A stretch of 64,000 bases of DNA from Fodinibius sediminis (GTDB lineage Bacteria; Bacteroidota; Rhodothermia; Balneolales; Balneolaceae): NCBI RefSeq assembly GCF_900182555.1, contig NZ_FXTH01000003.1, positions 124,001-188,000 on the forward strand, written 5' to 3'. Shown piece by piece: positions 1 to 7,805 of this stretch; the stretch's first letter is position 1, and every line of letters starts with the position of its first letter. The notes beneath the pieces were generated by a model. It had not been told where the DNA came from. It saw nothing but the letters and a program-made list of their open reading frames with translations, and ran no database searches. The position numbers and the translations under genes are program-made.

Positions 1-29
1 TTAAGACCTATTTTTTCTAAAAAACCCAT
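1..29 (-). CDS. possible 5' end of a gene leaving the window
   Basis: On the minus strand an ATG at 27-29 opens a frame reading M-G-F-L-E-K-I-G-L and continues past the left edge without a stop. It lies about 70 bases downstream of the phosphatidyltransferase gene on the same strand, so it could be the next gene of that operon. Only nine residues are visible, no strong ribosome-binding site precedes it, and no family can be assigned. Confidence 0.3.
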
Positions 30-98
30 GCTCTTGTTCGGTTATGAGACTGTGTAATATCCGGACCAATAGCGGAGATTACAGCAGTATGTAATGAT

Positions 99-689
99 TC
101 AGTTAAAGTAGACGCCTTTACGTATCTGGTTAAAACGATGAAGATAATCAAAGAAGGAGAAAAACATAAGCGCTAAAGAATTGCCCATCAGAACCAGGTG
201 AACGGCCTCGGCCCCGGGGTAAAAAAATACCGACAGCCAGTAGAGGCCCAGGGCATTTACGCTGACTTTGCCCGACATTCCAGCCATGGCCACTTTACCG
301 CGCATTTTTTGAATGTATAATGACCCCCCCATGATAACGATGTCACGGATAATTTCGATGAGAAAAAACCAGAGAGGTATAAGATCGATATATACGGCAT
401 ACAAAAAGAGAATGAACGCACAGAATTTGTCTGCTACCGGGTCGAGAATCTTGCCCCACTCCGAAACCTGGTTGGTCCACCGGGCCACAAATCCATCGAG
501 GTAGTCCGAGATAATGCCATAGAAAACCAGCGCAGCAATAACCCAGGTAATGCGCTGTCCATTGGTATAGTGCAGGTAAACGATGGGAACAGCTACCAGG
601 ATGCGTGTGAAGGAGATCAGGTTCGACCAGGTAAACAGTATCTGCCTGACCTCAACCTTTTGCCGTTCTATATTGTGCAATTCAGTCAA
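99..689 (-). CDS. pgsA: CDP-alcohol phosphatidyltransferase (PgsA-like)
   Basis: This is an integral inner-membrane enzyme that most likely makes phosphatidylglycerol phosphate from CDP-diacylglycerol and glycerol-3-phosphate. The full CDP-alcohol phosphatidyltransferase signature D-x2-DG-x2-AR-x8-G-x3-D-x3-D is present, using D62, D65, G66, A69, R70, G79, D83 and D87. Several hydrophobic segments surround it, and the 196-residue length fits the family. PgsA is favoured over phosphatidylserine or cardiolipin-type relatives by length and by the motif flanks, but the polar substrate cannot be proven from sequence. It diverges from the Nudix gene with about 60 bases between their starts. Confidence 0.85.
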   Translation of the reverse strand: MTELHNIERQKVEVRQILFTWSNLISFTRILVAVPIVYLHYTNGQRITWVIAALVFYGIISDYLDGFVARWTNQVSEWGKILDPVADKFCAFILFLYAVYIDLIPLWFFLIEIIRDIVIMGGSLYIQKMRGKVAMAGMSGKVSVNALGLYWLSVFFYPGAEAVHLVLMGNSLALMFFSFFDYLHRFNQIRKGVYFN

Positions 690-751
690 CGGGAACCTAA
701 TTGTTTCTTATACTTGATCTTTAATTACCAAAGATACATAAAATTCTTGCT

Positions 752-1318
752 ATGAACGATTCCCATGAACTTGTGGAGCGTACCATTTCTTCGAAGGAGG
801 TGTTCAGCGGACGCCTGCTCCACGTATTTTTTGATGAAGTAAGTCTTCCTGATGGATCGAGGTCAACGCGTGAATGGATTAAACATCCGGGGGCGGCGGC
901 TGTGCTGCCGGTATTTGAGAATGGGGATATCATGATGGTACGGCAGTTCCGATATCCCATGGGCCAAATTTTTTTGGAAGTGCCTGCTGGAAAAATCGAT
1001 CCATGCGAAGAGGCCGGGTCAACGGCCCGCCGGGAACTGAAGGAAGAGGCGGGGCTGACCTGCGAACACTACCAGTATCTCGGCCGGTTCTATCCCGGTA
1101 TTGGCTATTCCGATGAAATTATTCATCTTTATATTGCCTGGGACATCACATCTTATGAGCAGCAGGTTGATGAGGATGAGTTTCTGTTAAAAAAGCGCCT
1201 GTCCTTCCGCAAGGCCGTGGAGATGGTCCATTCCGGGGAGATCGCCGATGGCAAGAGCATGGTCACCCTCCTTCGCGGCTGGCACTGGTGGCAGGAACAT
1301 CAGCCGTTCAGTATATGA
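752..1318 (+). CDS. Nudix hydrolase, ADP-ribose pyrophosphatase-like
   Basis: This 188-residue cytoplasmic protein carries a complete Nudix box at residues 80-102: G80, E86, R94, E95, L96, E98, E99 and G101 are all in place. Nudix enzymes hydrolyse nucleoside diphosphates linked to another group. The length, the N-terminal beta-rich region (residues 10-60) and the Pro-Gly pair about 15 residues after the box resemble NudF/ADP-ribose pyrophosphatases, which hydrolyse ADP-ribose to AMP and ribose-5-phosphate. The substrate is inferred. The gene stands alone on its strand, divergent from the phosphatidyltransferase gene. Confidence 0.85.
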   Translation: MNDSHELVERTISSKEVFSGRLLHVFFDEVSLPDGSRSTREWIKHPGAAAVLPVFENGDIMMVRQFRYPMGQIFLEVPAGKIDPCEEAGSTARRELKEEAGLTCEHYQYLGRFYPGIGYSDEIIHLYIAWDITSYEQQVDEDEFLLKKRLSFRKAVEMVHSGEIADGKSMVTLLRGWHWWQEHQPFSI

Positions 1319-1359
1319 CAAACCGGGAGGGGCGTCACAAATGTGAGCCGGGTGCCTGT

Positions 1360-1647
1360 TTACTGAATGATATCCTGCTCCACCGCCAGCTCGTAAATGG
1401 AGGCATGGAGGTCGGCATCTGTGATCGCCCCGCGCTTGATCAATTCTTCGATCTCGTCTCCGCGAAGCAGCAGGATGCATCCCATCTCATTGAGCACTTC
1501 ATCAAACTTTCGGGGGTCCGCCGCCGAAAGTTTTTCCAGATCAATGCCATCGGGACTTTTCTTGATGTTGACCAGGCAATAGAAATTGTCGTCCGTATTA
1601 TCGCCAAACCCAAAAATCTCGAGCTTGGTGTCATCTTTTTTTAACAT
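1360..1647 (-). CDS. small conserved-type hypothetical protein
   Basis: This 95-residue acidic, soluble protein has no signal peptide and no membrane segment, and I do not recognise its family. Its composition is that of a real protein: charged helices at residues 35-60 and 65-90 and a beta-rich N-terminus (residues 8-28). It is convergent with the Nudix gene, with about 40 bases between stops, and lies about 100 bases downstream of the DNA-binding protein gene on the same strand. It may be cotranscribed with that gene. Confidence 0.55.
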   Translation of the reverse strand: MLKKDDTKLEIFGFGDNTDDNFYCLVNIKKSPDGIDLEKLSAADPRKFDEVLNEMGCILLLRGDEIEELIKRGAITDADLHASIYELAVEQDIIQ

Positions 1648-1750
1648 GCCCTAAATAATCTATTGTTATGGTTGGCCTGTAATGTAAAATTATAGAAGGA
1701 TCGCTTCGTAAAGAAGCACGGCATTGGGAAGACGGGGCTTCCCGGTCGGT

Positions 1751-2164
1751 TTAGGCCGGCTGGTGCCGTTCCAAAAAATCGCGGGCTTTAACAAGTTCTT
1801 CAATTTCATCGTTGCTGCGATCAATTACCGCGACCTGAAAAAGACTGATAATGGCCTGGTTGTTAATACAGGCAATAGCTTCTTCAATCGTATCGCATTC
1901 TTCCTGTTCGCTAACCAGATCGTTGATGCCTTTAACAACATAGCGATAATTTTTGGATTTTTTGGCCTCTGTCGGAACTCCTTCGGGAGGAATAGAAAAA
2001 TACTCGCGGAGCGCTTCCTCGGTTACGTACCATTTGACGCCCAGTTTTCGCCCCCTGATTTTACCCTCCCGCAGGTAGGCCCTGATGGTCATTTTACTCA
2101 GGCCCAGCTGCTCGTGCAAGTCATCAACAGAATAAAGGGTGAGATTCCCAATTTGTTTAGGCAT
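1751..2164 (-). CDS. helix-turn-helix DNA-binding protein (excisionase/MerR-like fold)
   Basis: Residues 9-55 form a winged helix-turn-helix of the excisionase/MerR type. It has a 'YSVDDLHEQLGLSKMTIRAY' helix-turn-helix core followed by a short wing (KIRGRKLGVKWYV). The C-terminal 80 residues are acidic and helical and probably make a partner or oligomer contact. The 137-residue length is larger than a bare Xis domain. Whether it is a transcriptional regulator or a nucleoid-type protein is unknown, and no phage or integrase genes lie nearby, so excisionase activity is unlikely. Confidence 0.7.
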   Translation of the reverse strand: MPKQIGNLTLYSVDDLHEQLGLSKMTIRAYLREGKIRGRKLGVKWYVTEEALREYFSIPPEGVPTEAKKSKNYRYVVKGINDLVSEQEECDTIEEAIACINNQAIISLFQVAVIDRSNDEIEELVKARDFLERHQPA

Positions 2165-2524
2165 AGAGCACAGGTAAGGTGTTTAACGGACTGTTAGTAA
2201 TTACAGTTTCTAAATCGGAAAGTACTAAAAGATACACAATAAATAAACAATAATTACTTTTAATTATATATTACTTATATATTAATCCCCTGATGGAATA
2301 AAAATTTGTTCTGTATTGGGTAATAGCTGTACATTATAAACAGTGATTTCAATTAAAGCTCTGCAGGCGCAGGGCTTTTCCTTGTTCAGGCCCTTCTCCT
2401 ACTAGTGCATTTCGCCCACTCCCCTGTTCTATGAATCGGTGACCTGTTATCTCAAGCCGGTAGTTTAGTTTTTTATCAGCTGCTGTTATCTTAGATAACG
2501 AAAACATATTCTGGAAAAAAGGTT
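2165..2524. other. 360-base intergenic region, AT-rich, with one hairpin
   Basis: This stretch lies between the divergent DNA-binding protein and DinB-like genes. Bases 2215-2285 are strongly AT-rich and are the likely promoter area for the minus-strand gene. The only structured element seen is the terminator-like hairpin at 2355-2380, described separately. No open reading frame of coding character was found. Confidence 0.5.
2355..2380 (+). terminator. orphan intrinsic-terminator-like hairpin
   Basis: The arms AAAGCTCTGC (2355-2364) and GCAGGGCTTT (2369-2378) pair with one G-T wobble around an AGGC loop. A pyrimidine-rich tract with four Ts follows directly on the plus strand. No plus-strand gene lies upstream within the window, so it would end a short untranslated RNA or act in the leader of the DinB-like gene. 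Confidence 0.45.
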
Positions 2525-2998
2525 ATGGATACTTACAAAGCTATTCGCACATTGCTTATCGAGCAAATAAACAGCCGGAACGCCCATATTGATTTCAATC
2601 AGGCGGTGCAGGGTTTAACGTACAAGCAGGCGGGCATAAAGGTAGAGGGAGTACCCCATACTATTTGGGAACTTATTGAGCATATCCGTATGGTCCAGGA
2701 CGACATTCTGGAGTTTTGTAAAAACCCGGATTACGAGAAACTTGACTGGCCACAGGATTACTGGCCCGAAACGGTTTCTCCGGATAGCGCCGAGATGCTG
2801 CAGGAGGCTATCCTGGCCGTCCGGGAAGGATTAGAGGAGATGAAAGCCATGGTCGCGAATCCAGGATATGATTTGCAGGCTCCCTTTGAACATGGCGACG
2901 GACAAACGCTTTTTCGAGAAGCCATGTTATTTGTGGATCATAATGCCTATCATATTGGGCAAATTGTACAAATTCGACGGCAGCTGGGCAGCTGGTAA
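2525..2998 (+). CDS. DinB-family protein
   Basis: This 157-residue helical protein fits the DinB/YfiT four-helix-bundle fold. The likely metal-binding histidines are H53 (in the 'ELIEHI' helix) and H139 and H143 (in 'DHNAYHIGQI'), the pattern of DinB-superfamily proteins that bind a divalent metal. Members act in thiol transfer, dehalogenation or unknown stress roles, and the exact reaction here cannot be told. It precedes the histidine kinase gene by 30 bases on the same strand and may be cotranscribed with it. Confidence 0.75.
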   Translation: MDTYKAIRTLLIEQINSRNAHIDFNQAVQGLTYKQAGIKVEGVPHTIWELIEHIRMVQDDILEFCKNPDYEKLDWPQDYWPETVSPDSAEMLQEAILAVREGLEEMKAMVANPGYDLQAPFEHGDGQTLFREAMLFVDHNAYHIGQIVQIRRQLGSW

Positions 2999-3028
2999 TC
3001 AGGGGCCTGCTTTACTTGATCAGTTATT

Positions 3029-4333
3029 ATGAAGGATATACTGCGATTTTTACGGGAAGCACGGATCGTTTATCTCCTATTCACTTCGTTAATAGTGCTG
3101 GGGGTCATTTTCGGCGCTTTTGAAATTATTGATCAAACCCTCCTGAAGGATACGCCTCAAAATACCATGCAGTGGCTTTATTTTAGCCGGGGTGTTCTGT
3201 CAGCACTCGTGCTGATGATTTGGGCGGCATGGACCGTATACAACTACCGCGAGTATTATGAAGATCAGCTTGAGGCCACCAAGCTGCGCTACAGCGATAT
3301 CATAGAGCACTCCGCGGATGCCATTATATCGCTGAATAACGACGGTACGGTTATCTCCTGGAATCACGGGGCCGAGGAGATGCTGGGGTGGCACCGGGAT
3401 GATATAATAGGCGAATCTATTGAAACCATTGTGCCCGATAAGCTTCTTGAGCTGAAAGAACTCGAGTATATTGATTCGGGCATGCGGTATCAGGGGTATA
3501 TACAAAATTTTGAAACCGAGCGCCTGACAAAAAGCGGAGAGAAAAAATTGGTGAATCTCACGGAATCTTTTGTCCGTAATGAGGAGGATGAAGTGGTGGG
3601 GCGCTCTTTGATATTGCGCGACCTGACCGATGTGAAAATGCGTGAAGAGCAGATACAGCAATCGGAGCGACTGGCTACCGTGGGACATATGGCAGCCGGT
3701 GTGGCACATGAGGTGGGAAATCCGCTTACCGCGATCTCATCGCTGGTACAGGTGTGTCAGCGCAAGACCGAGGATGAATTTATTCAGGACCAGCTCAAGA
3801 AGGTCCGCGAACACATTCAGCGAATCAATAAAATCGTGCGTGAGCTGGTAGACTTTTCCCGTCCCTCGAGCATGCAGACCGAGCATGTCCAGATCAATGA
3901 CATTATCAATTCCGCAGTAGGGCTGTTAAAACACGATGCCCGCTGCCGGGATGTGGCATTTGAGCTTCATCTTGCCGATAATCTTCCGATGATTCCTTGT
4001 GTGCCCGATCAGATCCATCAGGTTTTGGTCAACCTCCTGCTTAACGCAGTTGATGCGATGAAAGATGTCGCTGACCCCCGGATTGTTGTTTCCACCGAAA
4101 GATTAAAAAACACCGTCAAGTTAACAGTGTCCGATGTAGGCAAAGGAATTAAAGAAGAACATCAGTCCCGGATCTTTGAACCCTTTTTTACCACCAAGGA
4201 TGTGGGAAGAGGTACAGGACTTGGGCTGTCGGTGAGCCATGGCATAATAAACAAGATGGACGGTTCCATCCGCGCCGAATCTGAATATGGAGAAGGAACC
4301 ACCTTCATTATTAAACTGCCCATTAAAAAATAA
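3029..4333 (+). CDS. PAS-domain sensor histidine kinase, NtrB-like
   Basis: This is the membrane-anchored sensor partner of the downstream sigma-54 activator. Two hydrophobic segments (about residues 12-34 and 52-72) anchor it with a very short periplasmic loop. A PAS domain spans about 85-205. The dimerisation/phosphoacceptor helix carries H227 in the NtrB-type context H-E-V-G-N-P. The HATPase domain shows an N box (LLLNAVDAM), a G1 box (DVGKGI), an F box (FEPFFTTK) and a G2 box (GTGLGLS). The gene is followed after six bases by the response regulator gene, so the two are one operon. The small periplasmic part suggests that the signal is sensed in the membrane or by PAS. Confidence 0.9.
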   Translation: MKDILRFLREARIVYLLFTSLIVLGVIFGAFEIIDQTLLKDTPQNTMQWLYFSRGVLSALVLMIWAAWTVYNYREYYEDQLEATKLRYSDIIEHSADAIISLNNDGTVISWNHGAEEMLGWHRDDIIGESIETIVPDKLLELKELEYIDSGMRYQGYIQNFETERLTKSGEKKLVNLTESFVRNEEDEVVGRSLILRDLTDVKMREEQIQQSERLATVGHMAAGVAHEVGNPLTAISSLVQVCQRKTEDEFIQDQLKKVREHIQRINKIVRELVDFSRPSSMQTEHVQINDIINSAVGLLKHDARCRDVAFELHLADNLPMIPCVPDQIHQVLVNLLLNAVDAMKDVADPRIVVSTERLKNTVKLTVSDVGKGIKEEHQSRIFEPFFTTKDVGRGTGLGLSVSHGIINKMDGSIRAESEYGEGTTFIIKLPIKK

Positions 4334-4339
4334 GGAACT

Positions 4340-5698
4340 ATGAGAGGATCGATTTTAATTGCCGATGATGAATCGGGCATCCGTGAATCACTGACCATTG
4401 TGTTACAGGATGAGGGCTATCACTGTACGGCCGTTCAGAATGGTAAAGAGGCCATTGAGGCTATCAACAGTAAAAGTTTTGATATTATTATTTCGGATTT
4501 AAAGATGCCGAAAGTAGATGGTCTCGGGGTGCTGGAACATGCTCTTCAGCATTCTTCGGATACGCTGACCATCATCATTACGGCCCATGGTACGATAGAG
4601 ACGGCTATACAGGCGCTCCGTAAAGGGGCGGCTGACTATATTCTCAAGCCCCTGGATTTCGACGAGGTGTTGATTCGGGTTGAAAACCTCCTTGAGCAAA
4701 AGAAGGTGATACAGGAAAATAAATATCTCCGCGAGCAGATCGACCAGGAATACAATTTCAACCATATTATTGGTGAAAGCGATGCCATGAAGAGGGTCTA
4801 CAAGATGGTGGAAAGGGTCAGCGGGGCAACCAGTAACGTGCTTATTACCGGTGAAAGCGGGACGGGTAAAGAGCTGGTAGCACGGGCCATCCACTTTAAC
4901 GGCGACCGGGCCAAAAAACCATTTTTAGCCATCAACTGCGGGGCTATTCCGGAAGACCTGATTGAGTCTGAGCTCTTTGGTCATAAAAAGGGGGCCTTTA
5001 CAGGAGCGACATCTGATAAGGACGGCGTTTTTGTTGCCGCCCATGGGGGAACGGTTTTTCTGGATGAGGTAGCTGAAATTCCTTTGAATTTGCAGGTCAA
5101 CCTCTTGCGGGTGCTCCAGGAGCGGGAAGTTAAACCTGTCGGAGCTAATCAGAACATAAGTTTTGATACCCGTATTATCTCGGCCACGAACAAAGATCTG
5201 GCAAAAGAAATTGAAAACGGCACCTTCCGTGACGACCTCTATTACCGGCTTAATGTGGTGGAGCTTCAGTTGCCGTCACTGCAGCATCGGCGCGAGGATA
5301 TCCCGCTTCTGGCCCACCATTTTCTTCAGAAATACAATAAGGAGCTTAGCCAGAATATTAAAGGCGTATCCAGCGAAGCCATGAGTGCTATGATGGCCTA
5401 TGAATGGAAGGGGCAGGTCCGGGAGCTGGAAAATATCATTGAGCGTGCGGTATTACTTAGTGACAACGATTATCTCCTGCTGGAAGATCTCCCCAGTGCC
5501 ATTCGGGAAGTGGCTGATTCCGAAACCATGGAAATGGACACAGATACATTGGATCGGGCTGTACGGGTATTTGAGAAGCACCACATCCAAAGTATGCTCA
5601 GGCGTACGGAGGGGAATAAATCAGAAGCGGCGCGCCTGCTGGGTATTGACCCATCTACCCTTTATCGCAAGATGGAGCGGCTGGGCTTGTCGGAATAG
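4340..5698 (+). CDS. sigma-54-dependent response regulator, NtrC family
   Basis: This 452-residue activator has three domains. The receiver has D53 as phosphoacceptor, with D9, D10, T81 and K103. The AAA+ sigma-54 activation domain has Walker A GESGTGKE at 171-178, the GAFTGA sigma-54 contact loop at 218-223 and Walker B near 239-243. A C-terminal Fis-type helix-turn-helix occupies about 410-452. It should act as an ATP-driven remodeller of RNA polymerase-sigma-54, bound at distant upstream sites. It is paired with the preceding kinase. The best candidate target sites are the palindrome pairs at 7223-7268 and 11006-11051. Its stop lies 11 bases from the stop of the convergent YceI gene. Confidence 0.93.
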   Translation: MRGSILIADDESGIRESLTIVLQDEGYHCTAVQNGKEAIEAINSKSFDIIISDLKMPKVDGLGVLEHALQHSSDTLTIIITAHGTIETAIQALRKGAADYILKPLDFDEVLIRVENLLEQKKVIQENKYLREQIDQEYNFNHIIGESDAMKRVYKMVERVSGATSNVLITGESGTGKELVARAIHFNGDRAKKPFLAINCGAIPEDLIESELFGHKKGAFTGATSDKDGVFVAAHGGTVFLDEVAEIPLNLQVNLLRVLQEREVKPVGANQNISFDTRIISATNKDLAKEIENGTFRDDLYYRLNVVELQLPSLQHRREDIPLLAHHFLQKYNKELSQNIKGVSSEAMSAMMAYEWKGQVRELENIIERAVLLSDNDYLLLEDLPSAIREVADSETMEMDTDTLDRAVRVFEKHHIQSMLRRTEGNKSEAARLLGIDPSTLYRKMERLGLSE

Positions 5699-5709
5699 TT
5701 ACGTACGGT

Positions 5710-6435
5710 TTATGGACGGAAAGTCTTTCTGCCCAGTTTAACCTTCGTGGCTTGGGCCTCATGGGACTGGCTGAGGGTAACGGTAACGTCAAAAAGAACA
5801 TTCAGTGTTTTTTTTGCCCTGATAAGTCCAAACATGGTGCTCGGAGGCTCAATATCGTAGGTATCCATGTGAATCCGCTTTTGTCCCTTCACATGGAATT
5901 TATTCCCCTTGTGTATTCTGCCTTCTACTAGCACTGTGGTGGTGTCGCTAACTCCCGCAATTTCCATGACGCCGCGCGTACGGATCCTCATCCATTCGTC
6001 GTGGGAGGAAGATGCTTCTACCGAATCCTCCAGCGAAGCATCCAGCAGACGATAAGTGATGACGGGATGTTGGTCCTCTTTCAGGGCTCCATACATGTCC
6101 TGGTTCATCTTGCGTTTGCCGCAGTCCAGGGATTCAACAGGCAGAGAAATTGAAATGTGTACCTGCCCATCGCCGGTTACCGTTGAAGTTGGGTTCGCCG
6201 TGTTCTCAATATTTCCCTTGCCTGAAAGTTCCCGGGCTTGGCAGCTGAAGTCGACCGGTCCGGCTGAGCCTTTGATCCACAGTTTGCCTCCTTCATCAAT
6301 GGTTATATTGCCCGAGCCGGCGAGCGATTGTGCCTCGCCATGCAAGGGTAAAAGGAGCAGAAAAAGGAGCAGCAGGGCAATATGACTGCCTGCTGTCCAG
6401 ATGCTGTTTGTATAATATGTGGTGAGGCCCAACAT
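5710..6435 (-). CDS. YceI-family periplasmic protein (second of a tandem pair)
   Basis: YceI proteins are secreted lipocalin-like beta-barrels that bind polyisoprenoid or amphiphilic molecules. This 241-residue copy has a long hydrophobic leader (about residues 15-36), then the YceI beta-strand pattern. The typical 'HPVITYRL' strand (expected context D-H-P-x-I) is at about 125-132, and a closing 'PSTMFGLIRA..' strand pair lies near 195. It starts 19 bases after the stop of the upstream paralogue and so is the second gene of a two-gene operon. It is more divergent and has a longer N-terminus than its partner. The first ATG was kept, but a slightly later start is possible. Confidence 0.8.
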   Translation of the reverse strand: MLGLTTYYTNSIWTAGSHIALLLLFLLLLPLHGEAQSLAGSGNITIDEGGKLWIKGSAGPVDFSCQARELSGKGNIENTANPTSTVTGDGQVHISISLPVESLDCGKRKMNQDMYGALKEDQHPVITYRLLDASLEDSVEASSSHDEWMRIRTRGVMEIAGVSDTTTVLVEGRIHKGNKFHVKGQKRIHMDTYDIEPPSTMFGLIRAKKTLNVLFDVTVTLSQSHEAQATKVKLGRKTFRP

Positions 6436-6454
6436 GACCGCTCGTCCTTAATCG

Positions 6455-7054
6455 TTATTGTTGAGAGAAAAAGAGTTCAAATGAAATAGTAACCATTTCT
6501 CCACTTTTAATAGTTCCAAACATAGCAGAGGGAGGATCAACATCGTAATCTTCCATGTTAAGTTCATAGGAACCGGTGAATTTATACGTGCCATCTTCTA
6601 CAACACTTCCTTCGACCGGAAAGTTTATTTCTTTGCTGACCCCTGCGATCGTAAGCGTACCGGAGGTGTTGAGGGTGAAGGTGGAGCCCGAAGACGATCC
6701 GTTCAGTTCAGCACTGGAAAGCTCAAAGGTGATATTGGGGTGGTCATCTTTCTTGAGGGCGTCATACATCTTTCCGTTCATGCGACCTTTGCCACTTTCC
6801 AGTTTCTCTACGGGAACGCGAAGCGAAAGGGAGGTAACCGGGCTGTTTTCGGCATCTGATGAAAGGGCGGCCGCGTCAAAATTAAAATTGGTGATATCTA
6901 TTTCTTCGGCATCAGCGGTCCAGTCGTGTATGGTTGAGGTACCGTCAACCTGCATGGTGCTTTTTTCAAGCAGGCTGTAGCCGGTCGATTGGGCAAGGAC
7001 ATTGCCACTGAAGGTAAAAAGGAATAAGAATATTGAAGCAAGTAAGGATTTCAT
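6455..7054 (-). CDS. YceI-family periplasmic protein (first of a tandem pair)
   Basis: This 199-residue protein has a clear signal peptide (residues 1-21, ending A-Q) and a canonical YceI barrel. It has 'IHDWTADA' near residue 43, 'DDHPNITFEL' near 100 and a closing 'DPPSAMFGTIKSG' near 172. It probably binds a lipid-like ligand in the periplasm. A -24/-12 promoter candidate lies at 7098-7113, just upstream of the start codon, and paired activator palindromes lie at 7223-7268. Expression is therefore predicted to depend on sigma-54 and an NtrC-type activator. Confidence 0.88.
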   Translation of the reverse strand: MKSLLASIFLFLFTFSGNVLAQSTGYSLLEKSTMQVDGTSTIHDWTADAEEIDITNFNFDAAALSSDAENSPVTSLSLRVPVEKLESGKGRMNGKMYDALKKDDHPNITFELSSAELNGSSSGSTFTLNTSGTLTIAGVSKEINFPVEGSVVEDGTYKFTGSYELNMEDYDVDPPSAMFGTIKSGEMVTISFELFFSQQ

Positions 7055-7097
7055 AATAACCTCATTTTATGGTTTAAATGTTTTCTATAAGTAATAG

Positions 7098-7113
7098 TGC
7101 AATCCCCGTTCCA
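7098..7113 (-). promoter_or_regulatory. sigma-54 promoter candidate for the YceI operon
   Basis: Read on the minus strand this is TGGAAC-GGGGA-TTGCA. It has the invariant GG at -24 and GC at -12 with exact sigma-54 spacing (consensus TGGCAC-N5-TTGCA). The start of transcription would fall near 7087, giving a leader of about 30 bases before the YceI ATG at 7054. Confidence 0.75.
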
Positions 7114-7222
7114 AAAATGATGAAAGACGAATTTTTCTTTCTAGAAAAAACCCTGATGAACGCCTGTAAAGGGCGATGGGCAACGGGTCCCCGTGCCGTT
7201 TGGAGAGTGGATTATCAAAGAA

Positions 7223-7268
7223 TTGCAGCTTTGCAACCAGGAGGCTTGCATCCGTTGCAGCTATGCAA
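7223..7268. promoter_or_regulatory. paired activator palindromes (upstream activating sequence)
   Basis: Two perfect palindromes of the form TTGCA-N4-TGCAA lie at 7223-7236 (spacer GCTT) and 7255-7268 (spacer GCTA). Their centres are 32 bp apart, about three helical turns. They sit about 142 and 174 bp upstream of the predicted YceI transcription start, and about 138 and 170 bp upstream of the predicted start for the divergent receiver gene. This is the geometry of an NtrC-type enhancer shared by two divergent sigma-54 promoters. The binder is inferred to be the activator at 4340-5698. Confidence 0.75.
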
Positions 7269-7371
7269 TACCCGGTTATTAATTTTTGCATGTAAAGGGT
7301 AATGCATCAGTAAAATCCGGCATGAGGATGCACAGGCCGATAAAAAATAAAAGCGATAAACCAGAAAAGAA

Positions 7372-7387
7372 TGGTCTGCAAATTGCA
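7372..7387 (+). promoter_or_regulatory. sigma-54 promoter candidate for the lone receiver gene
   Basis: The plus strand reads TGGTCT-GCAAA-TTGCA. It has GG and GC at correct -24/-12 spacing, although the TCT following TGG departs from the CAC of the consensus. Transcription would start near 7399, about 38 bases before the receiver gene. Confidence 0.55.
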
Positions 7388-7436
7388 TTGATATAAGGTA
7401 GAGTACCTGAAAAACCTTCATAAAACCTTTGAGACA

Positions 7437-7805
7437 ATGCAACAGCGAGCTATTCTTATTGCAGATCAGGAGGAAGCTGTAAGCGACTCGCTTGAGCTGG
7501 TATTGAGTGATGAAGGATACAGATGTTTCACCAGCTCCAGTAAATCAGAAATATTGGATATACTGCAAGCAGAAGCTATTGCAATTGTGATTCTGGATAG
7601 CCAGCTGGCTATGAAAACAGGATTGCCTCAAATTATAAAGGCGCGGTATCCCTCGGTTAAGTCCATCATCATCAGCTCCTATGCCGCACTTGAAAGCATT
7701 CAGCTGGCTCTGATGGATAGTACCAGTGGCATTATACTGAAACCGCTGGATTTCGATGAACTGATCCGGCTGGTAAAACGGATGATTACTCCCGCTGGCA
7801 GGTAA
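7437..7805 (+). CDS. single-domain response regulator (receiver only)
   Basis: This 122-residue protein is a stand-alone receiver domain. D54 is the predicted phosphoacceptor and K102 the conserved lysine, in 'LKPLDFDE', a motif it shares with the NtrC-like protein encoded at 4340-5698. The threonine position is a serine (S80). The acidic pair is weakened: D10 is kept, the next residue is Gln, and an acidic residue follows at 12. There is no output domain. The strong resemblance to the activator's receiver suggests derivation from it and a role as phosphate sink or competitor in the same phosphorelay. That role is inference. It appears to share the 7223-7268 enhancer. Confidence 0.8.
   Translation: MQQRAILIADQEEAVSDSLELVLSDEGYRCFTSSSKSEILDILQAEAIAIVILDSQLAMKTGLPQIIKARYPSVKSIIISSYAALESIQLALMDSTSGIILKPLDFDELIRLVKRMITPAGR

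Noticed and set aside
7180-7198. Second sigma-54-like element on the minus strand (CGGCAC ... TTGC) upstream of the YceI genes
   Set aside because: The gap between the two halves is 9 bases instead of 5, so GG and GC are on the wrong helical faces. The element at 7098-7113 has exact spacing.
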